Part shown: in pieces, positions 47,784 through 57,159 of the stretch
How positions within the stretch are numbered: the stretch's first letter is position 1
How the letters are laid out: each line of letters starts with the position of its first letter
Assembly (NCBI GenBank): GCA_020635085.1
Contig: JACKAL010000004.1
Location: forward strand, 135,844-199,843
Direction: 5' to 3'
Source: Pseudobdellovibrionaceae bacterium
GTDB lineage: Bacteria; Bdellovibrionota; Bdellovibrionia; Bdellovibrionales; JAGQZY01
DNA: 64,000 bases
The notes under the pieces: model-generated
Seen by the model: only the letters and a program-made list of their open reading frames with translations
Told to the model about the DNA's origin: nothing
Databases searched by the model: none
Position numbers and translations under genes: made by a program

Positions 47784-49232
47784 CTACGCTTTCGCTTGCG
47801 GCTGCGGTCGCGCAGACGTGAGCGGTTTTTGAATAATATGAATCGCATGCCCCAGTGTGGCCTCAGCGGCTTCCATCATCGTCTCGCCAAGTGTCGGATG
47901 CGGATGAATAGACAGGGCAATATCCTGAAGACGTGCGCCCATCTCGATAGCAAGGACCGCCTCACTGATGAGATTACTCGCTTCAGGTCCCACAATGTGA
48001 ACACCTAAAAGAATATCGGTTTTGGCATCGGCGATCATTTTGACAAAGCCATCGGTTTCCATAAGAGAAACAGCCTTACCATTTGCGGCAAATGGGAACT
48101 TGCCCACCTTAAGATTGGTGTAACCTTTGGCTTTACATTCTTCTTCTGTCCATCCAGCAGATGCAATCTCAGGATGAGTAAAAATCACCGCAGGCACTGT
48201 TTTGGCGTCGTACACACGGTTTTGCCCAGCAAGCACTTCTGCCACCATCACACCTTCGTAGCTCGCTTTATGCGCGAGCATCGGTTGTCCGGCGATATCG
48301 CCAATAGCAAAAATATGGGGAAGATTCGTACGGCGTTGTTCGTTGGTTTTAATAAACCCACGCTCATCAATCTGTAAGCCGATTTGTTTTAAGTTCATTT
48401 CATCGGAGTTGGGTTTTCTTCCCACAGTTACAAGAATTTTTTCTACCGTGAACTTCTTTTCCGCGCCTTCAACTTGCGCGGTGAGCTCCAGTGTTTTTCC
48501 TTTTTTCGAAAAACTCTTCGCCATGGCTTTGAGGTGAACATTTACCCCTTCTTTTTTGAGTTTACGTGCCACCACCTGCACCACTTCCGGATCTGCCACA
48601 CCTTTTAATAAAGCGTCTTGGGCCTCTAGGACATGCACCTCAGCTCCCAATTTATTAAGGTAACCACCGATCTCAAGACCGATGTAACCGCCACCGATCA
48701 CAGCGATGGATTTCGGAATGCTTTCCAGAGCAAGAGCACCGGTTGAGGACATCACGTCTTTTTCGTCGAATTTAAAACCGGGAATTTCGATGGGGCGTGA
48801 GCCCGTGGCAATAATAAAATTTTTAGCTGTTACTTTTTCTGTGCCCGTTGAGGCTTTTACCGAAAGGGTTTTGCTATCCACAAAAGTCGCATCGCCTGCG
48901 ATCACCTCGACGCTGTTTCCCTTAAGAAGTTGTTGTACCCCACCCGACATTCTGTCGCAGACACTTTGTTTCCAGGATTGCAGTTTTTTAGCATCTAAGG
49001 ACACATCTCCCTTAAAACTAAAACCCATGGTTTCGGCATCGTGGTTCATGCGATGTAAAAAGTGGGCGGCTGAGATCATCGCCTTTGAAGGGATACACCC
49101 CACATTTAAACAAACGCCACCCAATTTTTCTCTTTCGATCACCGCAGTTTTAAATCCCAATTGGCCAGCGCGAATAGCCGCAACATAACCACCGGGACCA
49201 GAACCAATCACACATACATCAAAAGACTTCAT
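47784..49232 (-). CDS. lpdA: Dihydrolipoamide dehydrogenase (E3)
   Basis: Reoxidises dihydrolipoyl groups of 2-oxoacid dehydrogenase complexes, reducing NAD. FAD site VIGSGPGGYVAAIRAGQLG, redox disulfide in GGVCLNVGCIPSKA, NAD site AVIGGGYIGLEIG, FAD contact IFAIGDIAGQPMLAHKA, and catalytic HPHPTLGE near the C-terminus. Length (482) is normal. A short Pro/Gln-rich tail follows. It lies 9 bp after the E2 gene in the same operon. Confidence 0.97.
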   Translation of the reverse strand: MKSFDVCVIGSGPGGYVAAIRAGQLGFKTAVIEREKLGGVCLNVGCIPSKAMISAAHFLHRMNHDAETMGFSFKGDVSLDAKKLQSWKQSVCDRMSGGVQQLLKGNSVEVIAGDATFVDSKTLSVKASTGTEKVTAKNFIIATGSRPIEIPGFKFDEKDVMSSTGALALESIPKSIAVIGGGYIGLEIGGYLNKLGAEVHVLEAQDALLKGVADPEVVQVVARKLKKEGVNVHLKAMAKSFSKKGKTLELTAQVEGAEKKFTVEKILVTVGRKPNSDEMNLKQIGLQIDERGFIKTNEQRRTNLPHIFAIGDIAGQPMLAHKASYEGVMVAEVLAGQNRVYDAKTVPAVIFTHPEIASAGWTEEECKAKGYTNLKVGKFPFAANGKAVSLMETDGFVKMIADAKTDILLGVHIVGPEASNLISEAVLAIEMGARLQDIALSIHPHPTLGETMMEAAEATLGHAIHIIQKPLTSARPQPQAKA

Positions 49233-49241
49233 CGCTAACTC

Positions 49242-50540
49242 CTACATCATGTCCATCATAAGAACGCCGGGGTTCTCTATACGTTTGATAAAAGCACTTA
49301 AGAAGCGTCCCGCTTCGGCGCCATCGATAAGGCGATGATCACAGGTCACAGTAAAGTTCATAAACTTGGCGATTTGTAACTCACCATCCACCACAAAAGG
49401 ACGCTCTTGGATTTTGTACATACCAAAGATAGCTACCTCGGGATGATTAATAATGGGCGTCGCATATGTACCACCCACGGAACCAATATTGGTGATCGTA
49501 AATGTGGCGCCTTTCATTTCGTCCATTTTGAGTTTGCCGTCGCGTGCGCGCATTGCCAGGTCTGTGATCTCTGCACTTAATTGTAGAATGGTTTTACGGT
49601 CCGCATCTTTAAGAACTGGAACCAGAAGACCATTTGGTGTGTCAGCGGCAAAGCCCACATTGAAATATTTTTTGCTGACGATCTCTTGAGCCGCATCATC
49701 GATAGAAGAGTTAAATTTTGGAAACTCGCGAATCGTGGCAATAAGTGCTTTCATCACAAAAGGAAGGTAGGTAACTTTTACGCCTTTCTTTTCGGCAGTG
49801 GCTTTTAATTCTTCACGCATATTCACAAGGCCTGTTACATTGGCCTCGTCCATTAATGTAAAGTGCGGTATGATATGCTTTGCCATCTGTAAGTTTTCGG
49901 CGATTTTTTTACGAATGCCACGAAGGGGTTCTCGCGTTTCCTGACCTTGTTGACTGGCAAACGGCACCACATCAAATTTTGGAGGCGCATAAGTTGCTGG
50001 GCCTGCAGCCGCAGCACCTTGCGAGCGAGCCACATCTTCACGGGTCACACGACCAGCAAGGCCTGTGCCTGGAATGTGATTAATGTCCACGTTCATTTCG
50101 CGTGCCAAACGGCGAGTAGACGGCGTGGCCAGTACATGCACATCCATCGCTGGTGGCTGCACTTGTGGCGCTGATGCGGTCATGGCTTGAGGGGCTGATC
50201 GTGGCACTGGTGCACTTGTATTTGCATGTGTGTTAGCCACGGGCGCTTTAGGAGCTTCTTTCTTTTCTTGTGGCGCTGTCGTTTTGGCTGCACCAGTACC
50301 GGAGTCATCGACCACAACAATGGTCGCCCCTATTTTGATAACATCACCTTCTTTAAATTTGAGCTCTTTTACTGTTCCACCAAAAGGAGCTGGCACTTCT
50401 ACAGTGGCCTTGTCGGTCATGAGTTCCACAACCGATTGATCGGCAGTAATCGTATCACCCGTTTTAACCAACCACTTTACCAATTCCCCTTCGGTAACAC
50501 CTTCACCGATCTCAGGTAGCTGTATTTCTTTTGTTGCCAT
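49242..50540 (-). CDS. 2-oxoacid dehydrogenase E2 (dihydrolipoamide acyltransferase)
   Basis: Acyltransferase core of a pyruvate or branched-chain 2-oxoacid dehydrogenase complex. A single lipoyl domain (1-80) carries the lipoylated Lys in MTDKATVEV. An Ala/Pro linker leads to the E1/E3-binding domain (about 135-170; STRRLAREMNVDINHIPGTG). The catalytic domain (about 205-432) ends with TCDHRLIDGAEAGRF (active-site His). Sequence resembles branched-chain/pyruvate E2 types with one lipoyl domain; which substrate is used cannot be decided. E1 genes are not in the window. The 5' end overlaps lipA by 29 bp. Confidence 0.92.
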   Translation of the reverse strand: MATKEIQLPEIGEGVTEGELVKWLVKTGDTITADQSVVELMTDKATVEVPAPFGGTVKELKFKEGDVIKIGATIVVVDDSGTGAAKTTAPQEKKEAPKAPVANTHANTSAPVPRSAPQAMTASAPQVQPPAMDVHVLATPSTRRLAREMNVDINHIPGTGLAGRVTREDVARSQGAAAAGPATYAPPKFDVVPFASQQGQETREPLRGIRKKIAENLQMAKHIIPHFTLMDEANVTGLVNMREELKATAEKKGVKVTYLPFVMKALIATIREFPKFNSSIDDAAQEIVSKKYFNVGFAADTPNGLLVPVLKDADRKTILQLSAEITDLAMRARDGKLKMDEMKGATFTITNIGSVGGTYATPIINHPEVAIFGMYKIQERPFVVDGELQIAKFMNFTVTCDHRLIDGAEAGRFLSAFIKRIENPGVLMMDMM

Positions 50541-51417
50541 TGATGACTCCTTTTATAAAAAACTCTCCGGCCTTGTAAGAGCTGCGAACAAGGGGACCGC
50601 TCGCACAGTATAAAAATCCCATGCGCAGTGCTTCTTGTTCCCAATGTTTAAATTTTTCGGGACTAATAAACTCAATTACTTTTAAATGACGGCGAGTTGG
50701 CTGTAGGTACTGACCAAATGTGATCACATCACAACCAATTGCTCGTAGTTCTTTCATGGTTTGTAAAATCTCGTCGTCACTTTCACCTAAGCCTAACATC
50801 AACGATGTCTTCGTCACTGTTTTAGGACTTACTTTTTTGACATGCTCAAGAACAGACATCGATTGTTGATAGGTCGCACGCGGATCGCGCACCTTTGGTG
50901 TTAAACGCTCCACCGTTTCCACATTGTGAGCAAATACATGGGGGCCCGCCTCCACAATTTTATCCACAAGATCGGTGCGCCCTTTAAAATCGGGAGTTAG
51001 TACTTCGATGATAAGATCGGGATCATTTTCGCGAATCACTTGGATGGTTTCGGCAAAATGTCCCGAACCTTGATCTTCCATGTCGTCGCGGTTTACACTC
51101 GTTAGCACTACATACTCTAAACCCATTTGCGAAATAGCCCAGCCTACTTTTTGTGGTTCTTCTGTGTCGATTTTTCCCTTAGGATTTCCGGTTTTTACCG
51201 CACAAAAGCGACACCCACGCGTGCACACCTCACCCATAAGCATAAAAGTGGCCGTTCCACCCGCCCAACACTCGCCCATATTTGGGCAACGCGCCTCTTG
51301 GCAAACAGTGGCGAGCTTTAAGTCGCCAAGCATGGATTTAATACGATTGTAATTTTCCCCTGCGGGAGCTTTTACTTTAAGCCACTCAGGCTTAGGGTGC
51401 TTAATGATTTCCGCCAT
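50512..51417 (-). CDS. lipA: Lipoyl synthase
   Basis: A radical SAM enzyme that inserts two sulfurs into octanoyl groups on E2. The auxiliary-cluster Cys set is CQEARCPNMGECW (Cx4Cx5C), the radical-SAM cluster is CTRGCRFC (Cx3Cx2C), and the C-terminal SSY ligand motif is VRSSYKAGEF. Length (301) is normal. It is the first gene of lipA-E2-lpdA-lipB; its 3' end overlaps the E2 start, implying coupled expression of the enzyme that lipoylates its neighbour. Confidence 0.97.
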   Translation of the reverse strand: MAEIIKHPKPEWLKVKAPAGENYNRIKSMLGDLKLATVCQEARCPNMGECWAGGTATFMLMGEVCTRGCRFCAVKTGNPKGKIDTEEPQKVGWAISQMGLEYVVLTSVNRDDMEDQGSGHFAETIQVIRENDPDLIIEVLTPDFKGRTDLVDKIVEAGPHVFAHNVETVERLTPKVRDPRATYQQSMSVLEHVKKVSPKTVTKTSLMLGLGESDDEILQTMKELRAIGCDVITFGQYLQPTRRHLKVIEFISPEKFKHWEQEALRMGFLYCASGPLVRSSYKAGEFFIKGVINGNKRNTAT

Positions 51418-51792
51418 GATTTCCTTACGCTTATAATAGCTAGCTATACTAGTTCGTTTTTGCTGGTAATTCTATAGCATTTCCTCATTTTGACAGGAAG
51501 CAAGAAGTTCTCATTTAACGAAGGTCTTTCCCGATAAACACACGTGTATGGGAAGGAACCCTAAAGGAGTCACTGAGAGAGTTGGCTCACTCAAAAAACG
51601 GATGAGTAATATGCTTATTTGCATTTCAAGGACTGCATGGAATTCCTCCATAAAGATGCGCTGGGTCATATTTTCAAGTTGTCTGTTCGCTGCCTCTGAT
51701 TATTTTACAACTTTTTACCCATTCGCTGTAAATCTCGCAATTTTCAACCGCGTGTGTTAAGTGTAGCGAAAATTCGTCAAAGGAGAAAATGT
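51418..51792. other. Non-coding spacer between lipA and the next forward gene
   Basis: This divergent spacer should hold promoters both ways. The lipA side has overlapping palindromes (CTAGCTATACTAG near 51440). An ACACGTGT palindrome lies at about 51540-51547. No gene is convincing: a 70-codon frame starting at 51548 has no signal of being real. Confidence 0.5.
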
Positions 51793-52182
51793 ATGAATTT
51801 AAAATCAATTTTTAGCGCTCTATTTGTTTTATTTCTTACTTCCGCAGCATCTGCAGAAAATTTTCGCTGTATTGCCAACCCTCAGGTCGATGGGGATGTG
51901 TTTTGGCTGACGATGAATTGGAATACAACATCGACAAATAAATCTGCCCAGTTTGAACTACTCGCAGAAAATGGTTTTTATTCTCAGGTTTCTTTTGCCG
52001 TGAAATCTTTTACTTTTACCAAAGACACATCTATAACACTTGTTTATGCGGATGCTACGGGCGTCCCTCACGCATTGGTTGCAAATTATGACGCTAACAA
52101 AGAAAACTACAAAGGAACTGATGTGTTTGGCCCTAAGCAAAATCCGGTAGATTTTACTTGTATGGAACTTAAAGGCTTCTAA
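51793..52182 (+). CDS. Small secreted protein of unknown function
   Basis: A 129-residue protein. ATG 51793 with AGGAG seven bases upstream opens a signal peptide (MNLKSIFSALFVLFLTSAASA, cut before EN). The mature part of about 108 residues is beta-rich, with one Cys near each end (FRCIANP and DFTCMELKGF), which probably form a disulfide. No family is recognised. The alcohol dehydrogenase gene starts 15 bp downstream. Confidence 0.75.
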   Translation: MNLKSIFSALFVLFLTSAASAENFRCIANPQVDGDVFWLTMNWNTTSTNKSAQFELLAENGFYSQVSFAVKSFTFTKDTSITLVYADATGVPHALVANYDANKENYKGTDVFGPKQNPVDFTCMELKGF

Positions 52183-52197
52183 GGAGCAACGTACATT

Positions 52198-53238
52198 ATG
52201 ATTCAAGCAAAAGGTTATGCAGCAACATCAGCGATTTCCCCACTTCAACCTTTTACTTTCGAGCGGCGCGATCCTCGCGCCGACGATGTGGTTATCGAAA
52301 TTCTTTACTCTGGCATTTGTCACTCCGACATCCATACCGCTCGCAGTGAGTGGGGTCCTGCACACTACCCATGTGTCCCTGGTCACGAAATTGTTGGACG
52401 TGTCATCGCTATCGGCAAAAAAGTCAAAAAATTCAAAGTTGGTGATTTGGCGGGAGTTGGTTGTTTCGTCGATTCTTGCGGTAAATGCGGCTCGTGTAAA
52501 AACCATGAAGAACAGTTTTGTGCCAAACACACTGTTTTTACTTACGGCGGAACCGAGCTCGATGGTAAAACTCCCACCTTTGGTGGTTATTCAAGCCACA
52601 TCACGGTTCGCGAAAAATACACATTAAAAATTAAAAAAGGGGTTCCGTTAGAGCGCGTGGCGCCCTTGCTCTGTGCAGGAATCACCACCTACTCTCCGCT
52701 GAAACGATTTAAGGTGAAAAAAGGAAGCCGCGTCGGTGTGGTGGGTTTAGGTGGTTTGGGACACATGGCGGTTAAACTCGCTAAAGCCATGGGCGCTGAG
52801 GTCACGGTATTTAGCACCTCATCCAGCAAAGAAAAAGACGCGAAAAAATTGGGAGCTAAAAATTTTCTGCTGTCTACGAATCTCGACAATTTTTCTAAAG
52901 TCGTAGGGAAATTCGATTTGATTATTGATACGGTTTCAGCCTCCCATGATTTTACTCCCTACTTAAATTCTTTGCGCATGGATGGTACACTTGTGCTTGT
53001 TGGTGTGGCACCAGAGCCCAACGAGGTGCAAGCCGGCTCTTTAATTCGCCGTAAGCAAATTACAGGTTCACTCATTGGTGGCATTAAAGAAACGCAAGAA
53101 ATGCTCGACTTCTGTGCGCGTAAAAAAGTGTTTTCTGACATCGAACTGATCTCTGCAGAGCAAATTAATGAGGCCTACGAACGCACCATTAAAGGCAAAG
53201 TAAAATACCGTTTCGTTATCGATGCTAAAACTTTCTAA
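52198..53238 (+). CDS. Zinc-dependent NAD(P) alcohol dehydrogenase (YahK/CAD-like)
   Basis: A medium-chain dehydrogenase/reductase that reduces aldehydes or oxidises alcohols. Catalytic zinc ligands are Cys in SGICHSDIH, the His in VPGHEIVG and Cys in LLCAGITTYS. Structural zinc Cys are in CGKCGSCKNHEEQFC. NADP-type Rossmann motif is GVVGLGGLGHMAVKLA. The length of 346 matches the YahK/AdhA aldehyde reductase group. GGAG lies 6 bases before ATG 52198. The small secreted protein gene is just upstream and sfsA just downstream, probably as one transcript. Confidence 0.93.
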   Translation: MIQAKGYAATSAISPLQPFTFERRDPRADDVVIEILYSGICHSDIHTARSEWGPAHYPCVPGHEIVGRVIAIGKKVKKFKVGDLAGVGCFVDSCGKCGSCKNHEEQFCAKHTVFTYGGTELDGKTPTFGGYSSHITVREKYTLKIKKGVPLERVAPLLCAGITTYSPLKRFKVKKGSRVGVVGLGGLGHMAVKLAKAMGAEVTVFSTSSSKEKDAKKLGAKNFLLSTNLDNFSKVVGKFDLIIDTVSASHDFTPYLNSLRMDGTLVLVGVAPEPNEVQAGSLIRRKQITGSLIGGIKETQEMLDFCARKKVFSDIELISAEQINEAYERTIKGKVKYRFVIDAKTF

Positions 53239-53267
53239 AGTGTATTGAGAAAATTGAAGGAGCCGTT

Positions 53268-54008
53268 TTGCAATTCACGCGACCCATTCAAAAAGCGACT
53301 TTTTTAAAACGCTATAAACGTTTTTTTGCTGATATCGAAATCAATGGCAAAACAGAAGTGGCCCATGTTCCCAACACAGGAAGCATGAAAGGTTGTACAG
53401 ATCCAAAAAGCACATGCCTTGTATCGTTTAATGACGATCCGGCTCGAAAACTGAAGTATACGCTCGAACTGATAAAAACACCGACATCATGGGTAGGGGT
53501 AAACACCTCTTATCCGAATACATTAGTCTATGAATTATGGGAAAAGAAAAAAGTTCCTCATTGGAAGAAATTTGATTGTGCACAAAAGGAAGTCAAAATC
53601 TCCAAAGAAACACGACTCGACATGGTCATGTGGTCCAGCGAGGACAATCATGTCACAAAAAAAGATCGTCTTGTGGAACTTAATCCTCCATTACATTTTA
53701 TCGAAATCAAAAATGTGACTCTGGCCAGTCCTCCCATCGCCTCCTTTCCCGATGCAGTAACTGAACGAGGTCAAAAGCACATAAAGGAACTGCTTCAGCT
53801 CATAAAACAGGGACATACGTGCGAAATTGTATTTGTGGTCCAACGACAAGACTGTAACACTTTTACTCCAGCGGATGATATCGACCCCGAATATGGTAAA
53901 CTTCTTCGCGACGCTGTAAAAAAAGGTTTGCGTGTGACAGCTCTACCTACAGTATGTGATGAAAAAGGTATTTCTCTTGAGTATAAACCACTCAAACTAA
54001 AATTATAA
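53268..54008 (+). CDS. sfsA: SfsA family DNA-binding/nuclease protein
   Basis: A family first linked to maltose gene stimulation and now viewed as a nucleic-acid-binding nuclease fold. It has the typical ATFLKRYKRFFADIEING start, HVPNTGSMKG, NTSYPNTLVYE, FIEIKNVTLA and FPDAVTERGQKHIKEL blocks (acidic residues in the last two form the nuclease-like site). The length of 246 is normal. TTG 53268 is chosen because GAAGGAG lies 5 bases upstream. It ends 3 bp from the convergent GGDEF-protein gene. Confidence 0.93.
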   Translation: MQFTRPIQKATFLKRYKRFFADIEINGKTEVAHVPNTGSMKGCTDPKSTCLVSFNDDPARKLKYTLELIKTPTSWVGVNTSYPNTLVYELWEKKKVPHWKKFDCAQKEVKISKETRLDMVMWSSEDNHVTKKDRLVELNPPLHFIEIKNVTLASPPIASFPDAVTERGQKHIKELLQLIKQGHTCEIVFVVQRQDCNTFTPADDIDPEYGKLLRDAVKKGLRVTALPTVCDEKGISLEYKPLKLKL

Positions 54009-54011
54009 TTT

Positions 54012-56018
54012 TTATTCTGGATCCAGTGCGATAGGTTTTGCGCTCAGGTTTCGCGTCGCTCCCGCATCCTCTATTTTAGGTATATAACCGTCTCGCCCAA
54101 TATATTTTTTAAGATCGCTTGAATCAAGACCCAACTCATTCTTGTAATTTAATTTAACTTGTCCTGCTTGCTTATCTGCAAGTTTAATAACCTCGCTGGC
54201 TTCACGTGCCTCTGTCATCGCAGCGCCCATTGATATCGACGGCTGCAGTGTGGCGCTTTCATAAATTGCTTTTGTTTCTACACGCACAAATTCTTTACGA
54301 AATTGCTCAAAATTTTGCTGCGCAAAGCGGACTTCTTCTGGCACCAATGTTTTTTTGAAGGCATCTGGTAATTCATCAAAGGACTTAATCTTTGAAACTG
54401 CTCCCCGTGGTGGATTTAATAATTTAAAAGTTTCAGAACGCGCAATTTTTTCCTCTTTAAAAAGATTTTTTAAGACAGGGGAACTACTAACTGCATCGGA
54501 TATCGATTGATTGAGTTCTTTTAGTTTGGCTTTATCTGTTACATTTGCAACGACTACGAATTCGTCTCCTCCCCATCTGTATACTTTTCCCTGACTTCCA
54601 ACTTTTTTATCAATAATCCGCGCCACTTCGCCCAAATAAGTATCTCCAGCCTGTGCACCCGCTTTAAAGTAATTTACTTTTCCCAAATTATTAACATCGA
54701 TCATCAATACACCTTTTCCACCACCACTCGGTTGTGCGGCAGAAATGTCCGCCAATGCCAGTTGTCGATTGACTCCGTCACGGGCGTTAATGGCAAACCC
54801 CGAGGGGTCCATGGAAATTTTCTCAGGTGTTTTACCCTTCGCTATTTTATAATAAACTGGATGGCCGTCTTCCAAAGTACGTGTGATGGCAAGATTGTCT
54901 AAAATAGACACTACCTCATGATTGGCTGGAACAGCATTTTTAGTCTGTAAAACACTTAATAGCTTTTTGGCCTGTAATGCCTTAACTCCAAGACTGATGG
55001 AATCTCCTATCACACCTCCTGCTGCAATCGTTGTCGCAAGAGCTTTCATATCTTTGCAAAACAGGTCATTTATTTTTTCCGCAACATTAGGGCCAAAACA
55101 AGAGTCCATCATACTCCACATATGCATATATGTAGGTGCAGGTTTCTTTTCTCCTCTCAGCTTTTCGTCTTGTGTCGTTTCAGTTAAAATGAACGGGCAT
55201 GAAGGATTTTTTGCAATGATTTTCTGATTGAGTTGAGTTTCCAGATCGGATGACCATTGCTGATTATTTTTTTTGTATAAAATTTGTCGTGTTTCTTCCT
55301 TAAGCCGACTACATGTTTGTTTGGCAATATCTGCTTCACTAATACTTTTTGATAAAAGAATATCAAAGTGAGTATTTTGTATTTTTCGCAAAACTTCGTC
55401 ATCGCCGACTACAAATTCTCCATTTGCGTTTCTTTTATTAAACATGAGGAGGTTTCTCGCAACCGCAAGACGACACTTATCATCTTGAGCACATTTCACT
55501 TTCGCCTCGCTGTACTCTTTATTATTTAAACTACTCGCTAGCTGTTTTAAATTATCCAATGTTACTTGATAGGTATTTGCGGCTACACTTTTTGTGGCTT
55601 CATATCCACTTCTAAGTAGTGGCCCCGGATTCCTAAGTTGTCTTCCAAAATTGTACGTCGACTTATAAACACCCTTTATATTATTGCCCGCATCCTCTAA
55701 TACCGTACCACCATACAAATAATCATTGAATTTCTGCAGTTTTGCTTGAGCATCCTCTGTACTGGAACTCAGGCATCGTAAAACTTCCGAGTTGAATTTA
55801 CTTTCCCCCGATTGCAGACGCTTGCTCTTATCCGTGCAGTTGTTAAGTAAGTACTGCTGTACTTCTGGAATATCGTTCTTTGGATTGAGTTGTTTAGCAA
55901 TTCTCATGCACTCACGTGCACAACTTTGCGGATCATCCGCTTGGTACACTTCGATGCGCGGAATAGACTTAATTTCCTCAGCATGCACTAAAAAGAAAAG
56001 GAACAAAATGGATACCAT
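54012..56018 (-). CDS. GGDEF-domain protein with an apparent export signal
   Basis: The 668-residue protein starts with a hydrophobic stretch (MVSILFLFFLVHA) that reads as a short signal peptide, though it lacks the usual positive charge. Cysteine-bearing helical sequence fills residues about 25-420. A GGDEF domain starts near 436 (GVLMIDVNNLGKVN) and has intact signature residues 483-487 in YRWGGDEFVVV. A roughly 90-residue insert follows, then SISMGAA and KLADKQAGQVK complete the fold. No RxxD inhibitory site precedes GGDEF. There is no clear membrane segment between the N-terminus and the domain, so a cytoplasmic location would require the N-terminus to be an anchor. No Shine-Dalgarno is seen before ATG 56018. 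Confidence 0.78.
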   Translation of the reverse strand: MVSILFLFFLVHAEEIKSIPRIEVYQADDPQSCARECMRIAKQLNPKNDIPEVQQYLLNNCTDKSKRLQSGESKFNSEVLRCLSSSTEDAQAKLQKFNDYLYGGTVLEDAGNNIKGVYKSTYNFGRQLRNPGPLLRSGYEATKSVAANTYQVTLDNLKQLASSLNNKEYSEAKVKCAQDDKCRLAVARNLLMFNKRNANGEFVVGDDEVLRKIQNTHFDILLSKSISEADIAKQTCSRLKEETRQILYKKNNQQWSSDLETQLNQKIIAKNPSCPFILTETTQDEKLRGEKKPAPTYMHMWSMMDSCFGPNVAEKINDLFCKDMKALATTIAAGGVIGDSISLGVKALQAKKLLSVLQTKNAVPANHEVVSILDNLAITRTLEDGHPVYYKIAKGKTPEKISMDPSGFAINARDGVNRQLALADISAAQPSGGGKGVLMIDVNNLGKVNYFKAGAQAGDTYLGEVARIIDKKVGSQGKVYRWGGDEFVVVANVTDKAKLKELNQSISDAVSSSPVLKNLFKEEKIARSETFKLLNPPRGAVSKIKSFDELPDAFKKTLVPEEVRFAQQNFEQFRKEFVRVETKAIYESATLQPSISMGAAMTEAREASEVIKLADKQAGQVKLNYKNELGLDSSDLKKYIGRDGYIPKIEDAGATRNLSAKPIALDPE

Positions 56019-56142
56019 ATGAGTACTTTTTTATCGGAATTTTGGTAAAGAAAATTAAGTATTTACGAATAAACTGTTGAAGAGTTGTCGGACATATACT
56101 CAACCTACCGCACCTAAGTCCTGAACATACTCTCATGCTCAT

Positions 56143-56181
56143 AAAAATAAAAAAGCCTTTGCCGTATGAGACAAAGGCTTT
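56143..56181 (-). terminator. Rho-independent terminator after the DsbA-like gene
   Basis: AAAGCCTTTG (56152-56161) and CAAAGGCTTT (56172-56181) form a perfect 10-bp stem. On the minus strand it is followed by TTTATTTTTATG. Confidence 0.82.
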
Positions 56182-56211
56182 GTGGCAATCATTAGGTATG
56201 GCTAAAACGCT

Positions 56212-57009
56212 CTACGAAAGACCTTTACGCTTTAACCACTCATCGATAATCGTTTTAAAGTCTGGAAATGGAAACGCTCCTTTTATAGAAACTCCATTAA
56301 TTAAGAATCCCGGTGTTCCTTCGATTCCGTTCTTTTGCGCTTCTGCCATATCAGCAGCAATACGCTTACTGATAAGTTCCGACTTCGACTTTAAATCACT
56401 TTGTAATTTACTAACATCAGCTTTCGCCTCTTTAGCTGCTTTTTGATAGAACTTTTCTGCATCTTTATCAGAACCATAAGTATCTTGTTGATTTTCAAAA
56501 ACGATTTTTTTAAACGCAAATGCCTTTGCCGCATCTTGCATAGCTATCGCTTCAAAGTACTCAGCTCCGCGACGTGCATTCGGATGTTTGCTCTCTAGTG
56601 GTAAGTGTTTAAATACGATACGCACTTTATCGCCGTATGCTTTTACAACTTCATCGATAGTTTCATCACCACGTTTACAATAAGGGCACTGAAAATCAGA
56701 ATATTCTATGATAGTAATGGGTGCATTGGCATTACCACTAAATGGGCGATCGGATTCAACTGCGAATGTTTTCGGCTTTTCAAATTCTTTCATGCGCTCT
56801 GCTTGTTCGCGCTTTTTCATTTCTTCGGCTTCTGCTCCCTGCGCCTGTTGAGCTGCTTCGCGCAGTGTGTTCATAAATTTAGCTGGATCTTTTTTGATCA
56901 CATTATAAATAATTTCTGGATTGTTCTCGATGGTCTTTTCGATCATCTTGGCACATGATGTGGTCATTAGACCAAACGCTAAAATTAATAGTAGATGGGT
57001 TCGTTTCAC
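56212..57009 (-). CDS. DsbA-like thiol-disulfide oxidoreductase, lipoprotein
   Basis: A thioredoxin-fold oxidoreductase, probably catalysing disulfide formation or exchange in the periplasm while anchored by a lipid. GTG 57009 is preferred because GGAGGA lies 4 bases before it; ATG 57021 is in frame upstream. The lipobox is GLMTTSC. A coiled helix region (about 20-85) precedes the DsbA domain. The active site is FQCPYCKRGDE (CPYC), and the cis-Pro loop is EGTPGFLING. It could act on the many Cys-rich exported proteins encoded in the window. A strong terminator follows. Confidence 0.9.
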   Translation of the reverse strand: MKRTHLLLILAFGLMTTSCAKMIEKTIENNPEIIYNVIKKDPAKFMNTLREAAQQAQGAEAEEMKKREQAERMKEFEKPKTFAVESDRPFSGNANAPITIIEYSDFQCPYCKRGDETIDEVVKAYGDKVRIVFKHLPLESKHPNARRGAEYFEAIAMQDAAKAFAFKKIVFENQQDTYGSDKDAEKFYQKAAKEAKADVSKLQSDLKSKSELISKRIAADMAEAQKNGIEGTPGFLINGVSIKGAFPFPDFKTIIDEWLKRKGLS

Positions 57010-57159
57010 TTGTTCCTCCATTGTTGCTGGTCTTTCAAGACCACCCCTAGAAAATCATCTCGACTTCTAAATATAGACAAGAAGATTACCTCTGTCACCC
57101 CATCAATTGACGTCTCATAATATATAGATACAATATCTGAAGTGTGCCCAGGAGGGATC

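Noticed and set aside
51548..51760. A 70-codon forward frame upstream of the small secreted protein gene
   Set aside because: No ribosome site, no motif, and it overlaps the next gene's upstream region. It looks like a chance frame.
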